DNA of 17,406 nt from Mariniphaga sp964624645 (GTDB lineage: Bacteria > Bacteroidota > Bacteroidia > Bacteroidales > Prolixibacteraceae): the NCBI GenBank assembly GCA_964624645.1, contig CAZVAD010000053.1, positions 1-17,406 of the forward strand, written 5' to 3'. The notes beneath the pieces are model-generated. The model saw nothing but the letters and a program-made list of their open reading frames with translations. It had not been told where the DNA came from and ran no database searches. Positions 8,400 through 14,074 of this stretch are shown here, piece by piece. Each line of letters opens with the position of its first letter. The stretch's first letter is position 1. A program made the position numbers and the translations under genes.

Positions 8400-9293
8400 A
8401 TGAGCAAAAAGCAATCTTTTCATCCCGGAATTTTTTGCATTAAACTATTGTCAAAGCTGCCCTTGCGAGCGCTGTATTTTCTTTCGGACATTTTTTATCT
8501 GTTGATATACCATCTCGTTGGCTACCGGAAAAAGGTTGTTTTTCAAAACCTCAGAAACTCTTTCCCGGAGAAATCAGAAAAGGAGATTCAGAAAATTGTG
8601 AAGTCCTTTTACCGGCATTTTGCAGACCTGATTGTGGAAACGGTAAAAGCTGGCGGCATCGGTGAAAAAGAATTTAAAAAGCGGATGATCATTAAAAATC
8701 CGGAGGTGATAAATCGCTTCTATGCGCAGGGAAGAAGTGTGGTTATGATCACCATGCATTATAGCAATTGGGAGTGGACAAATATTTTTCCATTTTTCCT
8801 GAAGCCCCGCGTTCTTGCGGTTTACAAGCCGCTTCACAACCTGCACTTTGACCGTTTTATGCAAAATATCCGTGAGCGGTTCGGCGCTGAGACGGTGCCG
8901 GCATCTTCCGTTTTGCGCAGGCTTATAAAAGCAAACAGGCAACATGAACTCGTGGCTCCCGGCCTTGTCGGCGACCAGACGCCGCCGGCTTTTCACAAAC
9001 TGTGGGCAATGTTTCTGAACCAGGAAACTTTGTTCTATCCGGGGCCTGCCGCAATCTCCCGCAAGTTCAATCATCCCGTGGTATTTATCAGAATCGATAA
9101 AAGCAGGCGGGGCTATTATGAGCTCACTTTTGAAACCCTTTTTGAAAATCCGGAGCATCACACCGAAACTGAAATCATGAAAGCCTACGTCCGGAAAATG
9201 GAGGAGATTATTACAGATAAACCTGAGTATTATTTATGGTCGCACCGGCGATGGAAGCACAAACGCCCGGCAGATGTGCCCTTAGCTTTTTAA
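8400..9293 (+). CDS. Lysophospholipid/lipid A acyltransferase (LpxL/HtrB family)
   Basis: A 297-residue membrane-associated acyltransferase. After a hydrophobic N-terminal anchor (about residues 19-42) comes the catalytic HX4E motif, H120-YSNW-E125, in the typical setting VVMITMHYSNWE. Other family blocks are IRERFG (157-162), GDQTP (191-195), and the C-terminal WSHRRWKHKRP (280-290), equivalent to the W-x-H-R-R-W-K ending of LpxL proteins. Members transfer a secondary acyl chain to Kdo-lipid A or a related lipid at the inner membrane; in Bacteroidota the same fold may also serve other lipids, so the acceptor is not certain. The start at 8400 gives a standard N-terminus. The next gene starts 8 bases after the stop, so the two are almost surely cotranscribed. 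Confidence 0.9.
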   Translation: MSKKQSFHPGIFCIKLLSKLPLRALYFLSDIFYLLIYHLVGYRKKVVFQNLRNSFPEKSEKEIQKIVKSFYRHFADLIVETVKAGGIGEKEFKKRMIIKNPEVINRFYAQGRSVVMITMHYSNWEWTNIFPFFLKPRVLAVYKPLHNLHFDRFMQNIRERFGAETVPASSVLRRLIKANRQHELVAPGLVGDQTPPAFHKLWAMFLNQETLFYPGPAAISRKFNHPVVFIRIDKSRRGYYELTFETLFENPEHHTETEIMKAYVRKMEEIITDKPEYYLWSHRRWKHKRPADVPLAF

Positions 9294-9301
9294 CTTTCCC
9301 C

Positions 9302-10549
9302 ATGGACAAACGTTTCCCGGATATCTTTCTTTTTAACCCGACGTGTGAGTTTGCCGTGGCAAACGGCCGCCCTTCGTGGCAACCCAACCGGTTGCTTCAA
9401 CAAATGGAGAAGGAACTGGAAGCGTTGATGCTTTTCCTGATGCAGCCGGAAGATGTGTTGCTGGTGCGGGAGCTTCCGCCCGAAAATTACTTACAGGCAT
9501 TGAGGGTTTTGGATATTTCTCCTCCACGTTTTTTTCTGATAAAAGATATTGCTGCCGGTGTAGATTTTCAGAATCAGCCCAAAAACCGGCTGCTTCCGTG
9601 GGGATGGAGTCCGGCTGCCCATCGTTTGCTGGAGCCGCTGAAAAAATCATGCTCCCCTGAATTTCAAAACGCCCCCGTTTTTAACTGGAAACCGGAGCAT
9701 AAGGAAATAGCCTCCAGAAAGTTTGCACTCCATATCCTGCAAATGCTTCCGCCAGAAATTTCGCTTTCCAAGTCTCTTTTTCCAAAGATTTGCACCACCA
9801 AAACCGACCTGAAAGATTGCATCAGCCGGTGGGGCAGAATTATGGTAAAATCGCCGTGGAGCAGTTCCGGCAGGGGACTTCAACGGGTTACAAAAATTCC
9901 GGTGGTTGAAAAAGTCTGGGAAAAACTTTTGGGAATGGTCAGGGAGCAAGGTTATGTAATTGCTGAGCCGCTGCTGGATAAGGTTCTGGATATGGCTTTT
10001 CAGTTTAAAACAGCAAAAGGAAAAATTGAATACCTGGGAGTCAGCCGGTTTTTTGCCGATGAAAAAGGGCAATATCAGGGAAATTTTCTGAATGGCTGGC
10101 CGGATATTTCAACCGGAAAATTATTTCCCGCTGTGGCTCCCGAAATTATCCGGTTTGCCGAAACCTTACCCGAAATTATAATTCCACACCTTATTTCAGC
10201 AATGGAGAACAGCATATTTCCACAATTTTACGAAGGAAATTTCGGGGTGGATATTCTTGTTTTTCGTGACGAAAACGGAGAATTGCAGGTGAATCCGTGC
10301 CTTGAAATCAACGTTCGGCAAAATATGGGATTGCTTTCACTCCGGCTTGAAAATTTTGTTTCCCCGGACAAAACGGGCATTTTCAAAACTTTTTATCAGC
10401 GAGGCAAATCCTTTGGCGAATTTGCCCGTGAGATGGAAAACCGCTTTCCGCTTCAGGTTAAAGATTTTAAAATTCAATCCGGTTTTTTCCCTTTGACCCC
10501 CATCCGTGAAGATACGCTGTTTGGCGCATACCTTCTGGCAACGGATTAG
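9302..10549 (+). CDS. ATP-grasp-like protein of unknown function
   Basis: A 415-residue soluble protein that I cannot name. The start is the ATG at 9302 (MDKRFPDIFLFNPTCEFA), 8 bases after the acyltransferase stop; an upstream ATG at 9236 lies inside the acyltransferase gene. The N-terminal part holds LFNPTCEFAVANGRPSW (10-26). The C-terminal half reads like an ATP-grasp fold: a lysine and glycine-rich loop VKSPWSSSGRGL (182-193), an EP hinge-like segment (YVIAEPLLDK, 218-227), acidic residues in EGNFGVDILVF (311-321), and NPCLEINVRQNMG (331-343), comparable to the metal-binding E-x-N-x-R motif at the end of ATP-grasp domains. Such enzymes join a carboxylate to an amine or thiol using ATP. 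The fold call is mine from motifs only, and the substrate is unknown; the tight pairing with a lipid acyltransferase suggests an envelope-related task. Confidence 0.6.
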   Translation: MDKRFPDIFLFNPTCEFAVANGRPSWQPNRLLQQMEKELEALMLFLMQPEDVLLVRELPPENYLQALRVLDISPPRFFLIKDIAAGVDFQNQPKNRLLPWGWSPAAHRLLEPLKKSCSPEFQNAPVFNWKPEHKEIASRKFALHILQMLPPEISLSKSLFPKICTTKTDLKDCISRWGRIMVKSPWSSSGRGLQRVTKIPVVEKVWEKLLGMVREQGYVIAEPLLDKVLDMAFQFKTAKGKIEYLGVSRFFADEKGQYQGNFLNGWPDISTGKLFPAVAPEIIRFAETLPEIIIPHLISAMENSIFPQFYEGNFGVDILVFRDENGELQVNPCLEINVRQNMGLLSLRLENFVSPDKTGIFKTFYQRGKSFGEFAREMENRFPLQVKDFKIQSGFFPLTPIREDTLFGAYLLATD

Positions 10550-10592
10550 TGGCAAGGCAGAAAAATAATGGCAAAACACAAAACAAGACCTT

Positions 10593-10623
10593 TTTGTCTT
10601 TTGTTATATTTTCAGTACTTTTG
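10593..10623 (+). promoter_or_regulatory. Bacteroidota-type promoter of ric
   Basis: TTTG (10593-10596), 19 bases, TACTTTTG (10616-10623) is a full match to the phylum's -33/-7 consensus (TTTG ... TAnnTTTG) at the optimal spacing. The ATG follows 22 bases after the -7 element. A short inverted repeat, AAGAC-CTTTTT-GTCTT (about 10585-10600), overlaps the -33 box and could be a regulator site. Confidence 0.75.
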
Positions 10624-10645
10624 CATATATTAAATTTTTAAAGTC

Positions 10646-11371
10646 ATGAATATTACAACAGACACACCGATTGGCGAAGTGGTAAAAATCAACTACAAAA
10701 CGGCCACAACATTCCAGTCCAACAACATAGATTTTTGCTGCGGCGGAAACCGTACCATTGGCGAAGCCTGTGAAGAAGCAGGCGTTCAATCCGATCTCCT
10801 GATCGGACAGTTGAATGATGCCATGCAGGAATCCGACCCTGATGCGGATTATATCAACAGCCTTGAGCTGAGCGCACTGGCCGATTATATTGTGAACAGG
10901 CACCATGCCTATATCCGGAAAAACATTCCTTTTTTGAAGGAAAATATCGATAAAATTGCAAGAGTGCACGGAGGCAATCATCCGGAGCTTGCAAAGGTCA
11001 AGGATGAGTTTTACATTTCAGCGGGCGAGCTGGTCATGCACATGCAAAAGGAGGAACTTATGCTGTTCCCCTATATCAAAAGGATGGAACATGCCAAAAA
11101 AGAGAACAAAAGCCTGCCATCAGCGCCATTCGGCGAGGTTTCAAATTCCATAGAGGTTATGGTGGCCGAACATCAGGATGAAGGAGACCGGTTTGAGAAA
11201 ATCTCAAAACTGACGGACAACTACACGGTTCCGTCCGACGGTTGTTCCACCTACGATGTAACTTTCAGACAGCTTGCCGAGTTTGAAAAAGACCTGCACC
11301 GGCACATCCACCTTGAAAACAATATCCTTTTCCCGAAAGCTCAGGAACTGGAGGACAGTTTTCATGCTTAA
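10646..11371 (+). CDS. ric: Iron-sulfur cluster repair di-iron protein Ric (YtfE/ScdA)
   Basis: Cytoplasmic di-iron protein that helps restore iron-sulfur clusters damaged by nitric oxide or oxidative stress. The 241-residue length and two-domain layout are those of the family. The ScdA_N (DUF542) domain covers about residues 3-58 with the cysteine pair in FCCGGNR (30-36). The hemerythrin-like domain covers about 78-235, with histidine and glutamate ligand candidates in NRHHAYI (84-90), VHGGNHPEL (107-115), VMHMQKEELMLF (130-141), EHQDEG (175-180) and LHRHIHLENNILFP (217-230). A strong promoter with an overlapping inverted repeat sits just upstream, which would fit stress-responsive control. 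A 99-codon gene follows 75 bases later. Confidence 0.95.
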   Translation: MNITTDTPIGEVVKINYKTATTFQSNNIDFCCGGNRTIGEACEEAGVQSDLLIGQLNDAMQESDPDADYINSLELSALADYIVNRHHAYIRKNIPFLKENIDKIARVHGGNHPELAKVKDEFYISAGELVMHMQKEELMLFPYIKRMEHAKKENKSLPSAPFGEVSNSIEVMVAEHQDEGDRFEKISKLTDNYTVPSDGCSTYDVTFRQLAEFEKDLHRHIHLENNILFPKAQELEDSFHA

Positions 11372-11381
11372 TTCATGTGAA

Positions 11382-11420
11382 CGGAAATTTATTTCCGCTT
11401 CATTTTCCGGGGATTTCCCC
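11382..11420 (+). repeat. Two hairpins between ric and the next gene
   Basis: CGGAAAT-TT-ATTTCCG (11382-11397) is a perfect 7-bp stem, extended by GAA and TTC outside with one bulge, and GGGGA-TT-TCCCC (11409-11420) is a second 5-bp stem. Neither is followed by a good T run, so they may be RNA processing or attenuation elements rather than full terminators. Confidence 0.5.
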
Positions 11421-11446
11421 TTATTTGGTTCTTAAAAATTCAAGAA

Positions 11447-11746
11447 ATGAAAACAATATTTCTTCCGGTTGACCCGGTTTACTACGAACCCATCGAACAG
11501 GCCATTTCTTCTGAAGAAACGGCTGTGGCTCACTATTTTGGCGAAGGGAATACGCTGAAGAATGCCAAAGGGAATCTGAAGGAGATAACAACTTCGCCTG
11601 ACGGTGAAGAGTTTATTTTGTTCGATGATGGCCAAAAAGTACGCATTGACCGGATCATTGTGTTCAACGGAAGACCGGGTCCGGCTTTCGATGAATACGA
11701 CAGCTATGCGCTTGCCTGCCTTGATTGCACGGGCGGTATGGATTAA
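11447..11746 (+). CDS. Small hypothetical protein, weakly Rof-like
   Basis: A 99-residue acidic protein with no signal peptide or membrane segment. I do not recognise it with confidence. The order of features (YEPIEQAISSEE near the start, then a short beta-rich stretch with EEFILFDDGQKVRIDRIIV at 59-77) resembles the small Sm-like Rho-binding antiterminator Rof, which has a similar 'DG-x-x-x-R-x-D-x-I' ending, but the match is loose. The C-terminus is distinctive: NGRPGPAFDEYDSYALACLDCTGG, with a CxxC pair that could bind metal or form a disulfide (shown in parts: GRPGPAFDEYD, then ACLDC). It lies 75 bases after ric on the same strand and may be cotranscribed with it. The start at 11447 is the first ATG after the hairpins. 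Confidence 0.7.
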   Translation: MKTIFLPVDPVYYEPIEQAISSEETAVAHYFGEGNTLKNAKGNLKEITTSPDGEEFILFDDGQKVRIDRIIVFNGRPGPAFDEYDSYALACLDCTGGMD

Positions 11747-11767
11747 AAGGATTTTATCAGAAAACTC

Positions 11768-11789
11768 ACATTTTCCCTACGAAAAATGT
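11768..11789. terminator. Possible weak bidirectional hairpin between convergent genes
   Basis: ACATTTT (11768-11774) pairs perfectly with AAAATGT (11783-11789) around an eight-base loop. It lies between the small plus-strand gene and the minus-strand antitoxin gene. The stem is AT-rich and lacks a long T run, so termination is only possible. Confidence 0.3.
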
Positions 11790-11863
11790 CAGAATGGGTG
11801 TTGGCTTTATAAGTTCAATGCCCTTTTCTGGTTTTGGAGGGGTCAGGATAACCTTTAAATCAC

Positions 11864-12148
11864 TCAAGCCGGTGACGCGCTAATTTGTAAATTTCCACCA
11901 ATTGCTCTTAATACTTTTAAAATTGTTGCAAATTGTGGTTTAGCGCCCTCAGAGAGAGCTTTGTATAAACTTGGCCTACTTAATCCGGTTTGCTCGGCAA
12001 TTTTGGTCATACCAATAGCCTTTGCAATATTACCTATAGCCACAAGAATGGCTTTTTCATCACCATTCTCTAATGCTTCATTCAAATATTCGGCAATTAT
12101 CCCGTCATTATCCAAGTAATCTGCAATATCAAATTTTGATGTTTTCAT
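11864..12148 (-). CDS. XRE-type antitoxin (HigA-like, addiction module antidote)
   Basis: A 94-residue DNA-binding antitoxin. It opens with DIADYLDNDGIIAEYLNEAL (7-26) and continues with AIGMTKIAEQTGLSRPSLYK (44-63), a helix-turn-helix in the style of the 'putative addiction module antidote' family (TIGR02684), then FATILKVLRAIGGNLQI. Members neutralise the toxin by direct contact and repress their own operon. The toxin gene lies immediately upstream on the same strand, three bases away, in the toxin-first order typical of HigBA-type modules. This gene and its neighbours are visibly AT-richer than the housekeeping genes around them, in line with acquisition by transfer. Confidence 0.9.
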   Translation of the reverse strand: MKTSKFDIADYLDNDGIIAEYLNEALENGDEKAILVAIGNIAKAIGMTKIAEQTGLSRPSLYKALSEGAKPQFATILKVLRAIGGNLQISASPA

Positions 12149-12151
12149 TTT

Positions 12152-12451
12152 TTATTTATTTAATTCTTTCCAAATTTTCTTTGCTTTATCAATGTCTTTT
12201 TGCTGAGTTGACTTATCTCCACCTACCAAAAGAACGATAATTTTACCATCTTCTTCTTTAAGATAAACTCTGTATCCTTTAGCGTAGTCAATTCGTAATT
12301 CTACAATACCATCTCCAACAAATTTAAAATCCCCAAAATGTTCTTCATTTTCTAATTTCTGAATTCTGAATAAAATTTTAGCTTTGGCTCTTAAATCTTT
12401 TAGCTTTCTCAACCACTTATCAAATTCTATTGTTTTCTCAATAAAATACAT
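12152..12451 (-). CDS. RelE/HigB-like toxin (addiction module killer, Gp49-like)
   Basis: A 99-residue toxin of the RelE/ParE superfamily in the 'addiction module killer protein' group (TIGR02683). The family pattern is clear: a basic N-terminal helix region (DKWLRKLKDLRAKAKILFRI, 11-30), VGDGIVELRIDYAKGYRVYL (45-64), and the ending VLLVGGDKSTQQKDIDKAKK (73-92). Relatives cut mRNA, often at the ribosome, unless bound by the antitoxin. The ATG at 12451 gives a standard-length protein; the frame can be extended to a TTG at 12478, but that codon overlaps a promoter -7 element and would add nine residues foreign to the family. It looks intact. Whether it acts by RNA cleavage or otherwise has not been shown for this protein. 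Confidence 0.9.
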   Translation of the reverse strand: MYFIEKTIEFDKWLRKLKDLRAKAKILFRIQKLENEEHFGDFKFVGDGIVELRIDYAKGYRVYLKEEDGKIIVLLVGGDKSTQQKDIDKAKKIWKELNK

Positions 12452-12475
12452 TTCACCCTTGTATTCATTCGGATA

Positions 12476-12483
12476 CAAAAGTA
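12476..12483 (-). promoter_or_regulatory. -7 element of the toxin-antitoxin operon promoter
   Basis: On the minus strand TACTTTTG matches TAnnTTTG fully, with transcription predicted to begin shortly before the toxin ATG at 12451. I could not find a good TTG at the expected -33 distance. Its position argues against the TTG at 12478 as the start codon. Confidence 0.5.
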
Positions 12484-12607
12484 CAAATTTTTTCCTGAAA
12501 AATAACTTATTTAAAATAAATTAGTTGAGTGTAAAACATAGAATTAGGTACTAACAATAAGAATGAAATTTTAAGTTAAGGCGTTTCTTCTCGCTTTTTT
12601 ATACCGC

Positions 12608-13345
12608 ATGTTAGTGCCTGCCGTCTTTTATTTGCTCTTAATAAAATAATCACCAAGTTCAATAACTTTCTGGTCAATTGAGTCTGATTGCTCTTTATAA
12701 TCACTTAATATTTTCCTTGTTTCATCCGTATCAAAAAATGATAATACTTCATATGCATTTGCTCTGAATTCAATATGTTCTGTTGAGTCAACTAATATTC
12801 TGGCCAATGCGGAAGTTGCTGGTTTGTATTTAATCTCTTTAAGTCCACCGATTGCATATACACGATATTTCATCTCTTTATCAATTATTTGTTCTGTCAA
12901 AATGGGTCCAATTTGATAACCTGCTTCCTTTATTGGTCTGTCAATGAATCCTTCTGCAACAGATTGATTGTGAAAAACAGAATAGTAATGAAATGCACAT
13001 ATTCTGTCAACATAATGCCCTGCAATAAAATAGATCAAAATTGTCAAAACACTAATCAAACCAGCTATCTTAAATCTTTTCTTAATCAAGAATTTAATTG
13101 TAACAACAATCAAGTTGGCTACAATTAACCAAAAAATAGTCTTGTAGATAAAAATTGAAGTCAAAGCAATATCAAGCATCAAAACTTCTTTTCCTATTGG
13201 ATTCCATGCATAATTGTCTGTGTCTGTCCAAAGTTTCCAAAATCCTATGACAAGGATGCTTGTTATGAAGAATGGTAAAATCCTTTTTATTGCTTTCATT
13301 TATCTATAATGTGTCGGTATCGTTTCCTTCGGTTGCCACTAACAT
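12608..13345. repeat. Inverted repeat flanking the membrane-protein gene
   Basis: ATGTTAGTG (12608-12616) recurs inverted as CACTAACAT (13337-13345). Extended inwards, 13 of 16 positions agree (ATGTTAGTG-n-C-n-n-CCG). The two copies bracket exactly one gene, which is what a mobile cassette or recombination product would look like, but no integrase or known attC structure is visible. Confidence 0.5.
12628..13299 (-). CDS. Hypothetical membrane protein with C-terminal HEAT-like helices
   Basis: A 223-residue protein without a family that I recognise. Three hydrophobic segments are visible at about residues 7-24, 48-72 and 78-95. The remaining soluble part is helical; residues 143-200 (KYRVYAIGGLKEIKYKPAT, then a second unit with RANAYEVLSFFDTDETRKIL) look like two HEAT-type repeats, which usually bind proteins. 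The gene is notably AT-rich with many ATA/ATT/TTT codons compared with the housekeeping genes on both sides, and lies inside a flanking inverted repeat, between a toxin-antitoxin pair and an antitoxin remnant. Acquisition by transfer is likely. I see no promoter with the phylum consensus immediately upstream. Confidence 0.75.
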   Translation of the reverse strand: MKAIKRILPFFITSILVIGFWKLWTDTDNYAWNPIGKEVLMLDIALTSIFIYKTIFWLIVANLIVVTIKFLIKKRFKIAGLISVLTILIYFIAGHYVDRICAFHYYSVFHNQSVAEGFIDRPIKEAGYQIGPILTEQIIDKEMKYRVYAIGGLKEIKYKPATSALARILVDSTEHIEFRANAYEVLSFFDTDETRKILSDYKEQSDSIDQKVIELGDYFIKSK

Positions 13346-13367
13346 ATTATTAGCGGTTCGCATATTC

Positions 13368-13513
13368 TTAGATTGCCAGTTTTTGATGATCAAGTTCAAC
13401 ATTAAAATTCACTTTCGCTCCTAAAGCTTCAAATACTTTTAAAATTGTACCAAAACGAGCATTTTTCATACTCGTTTCAATTTTTGAGATTTGTGCTTTT
13501 TGTACGCCAACAA
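13368..13513 (-). CDS. XRE-family antitoxin, C-terminal part only (cut by assembly gap)
   Basis: About 48 residues remain, read as VGVQKAQISKIETSMKNARF followed by GTILKVFEALGAKVNFNVEL and a short DHQKLAI tail ending in a stop at 13368. The VGVQKAQISKIE part is the second half of a helix-turn-helix of the XRE/Cro type common in HigA- and HipB-like antitoxins. The start of the gene, and any partner toxin upstream, fall in the run of Ns. It ends about 20 bases beyond the inverted repeat that flanks the membrane-protein gene. Partial by assembly, so whether the gene itself is intact cannot be judged. Confidence 0.8.
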
Positions 13514-13613
13514 NNNNNNNNNNNNNNNNNNNNNNNNNNNNNNNNNNNNNNNNNNNNNNNNNNNNNNNNNNNNNNNNNNNNNNNNNNNNNNNNNNNNNNN
13601 NNNNNNNNNNNNN
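13514..13613. other. Assembly gap of exactly 100 Ns
   Basis: The run is exactly 100 bases, the length commonly used for gaps of unknown size, so distances across it should not be trusted. Any reading frame that spans it is artificial. Confidence 0.98.
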
Positions 13614-13697
13614 CTGATTTAACTTTCCTAATGGAACGGGATTTTTTACGGCGCAATCGCCTTGTGCTAACGGGCAGCGACTTTAAATCCGGAACTT

Positions 13698-13838
13698 TCA
13701 GGAAAGCCCCAATCTTCTTTTGTTTTCCCTTATATTTTTCAACGCTTCCTCCAACGGCACTTGAAACAACGGTTTCCCATGTTTCGGCGCTGCCATTTCG
13801 CGCAATGTCCTCGGTTTTCTTTTCTCTTTCTTTTCCAT
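13698..13838 (-). CDS. Doubtful 46-codon ORF, possibly frameshifted
   Basis: From an ATG at 13838 the minus strand encodes a basic 46-residue peptide beginning MEKKEKRKPRTLREMAAPKH and ending KRRLGLS. It is not a family I know. If one extra G were present in the GGGG run at 13710-13707, the frame would read on (LGAFLKVPDLKSLPV ...) without a stop to the assembly gap, giving at least 75 residues. Sequence quality beside a gap may be poor, so a sequencing error is as likely as a real frameshift. There is no strong promoter match just upstream. Confidence 0.3.
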   Translation of the reverse strand: MEKKEKRKPRTLREMAAPKHGKPLFQVPLEEALKNIRENKRRLGLS

Positions 13839-14020
13839 AATCACGAATGTTTTTGATTATAAATATAATGATTTTAATTCAAAAATCAGGATGAAAAGCT
13901 GACTTTAATCACTCAAAATCAAAAAATTAATCCGGGAGTCCTATCGAACAAAAAACCATTAAAAACAGCGCAAAAAGTTGCAACTCGTGATTCTCTATCA
14001 GCCAGAATGAAAAGCGATCA

Positions 14021-14074
14021 CAACCTGAAATTTGTCATTTCAACCTGAAAAGTTTTCAGAATTTCAGCCTGAAA
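14021..14074. repeat. Three short repeats at the 3' end of the beta-propeller gene
   Basis: CAACCTGAAA occurs at 14021-14030 and again exactly 20 bases later at 14041-14050; a variant CAGCCTGAAA is at 14065-14074, inside the last codons of the gene. Read on the minus strand, each is TTTCAGGYTG, and the copies with a following AAAT form a near-palindrome. Confidence 0.6.

Noticed and set aside
12452..12478. Longer toxin protein starting at a TTG codon at 12478
   Set aside because: The codon overlaps the TACTTTTG promoter element and the extra residues do not fit the family; the ATG at 12451 does.
12570..12626. Integron attC site next to the membrane-protein gene
   Set aside because: The sequence has GTTAGTG and GTTAAGG, but not the paired RYYYAAC/GTTRRRY core sites with a foldable body, and no integrase is in the window.
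13445..13840. 131-codon plus-strand frame
   Set aside because: It reads straight through the 100-N gap and overlaps the antitoxin remnant on the other strand, so it is an artefact.
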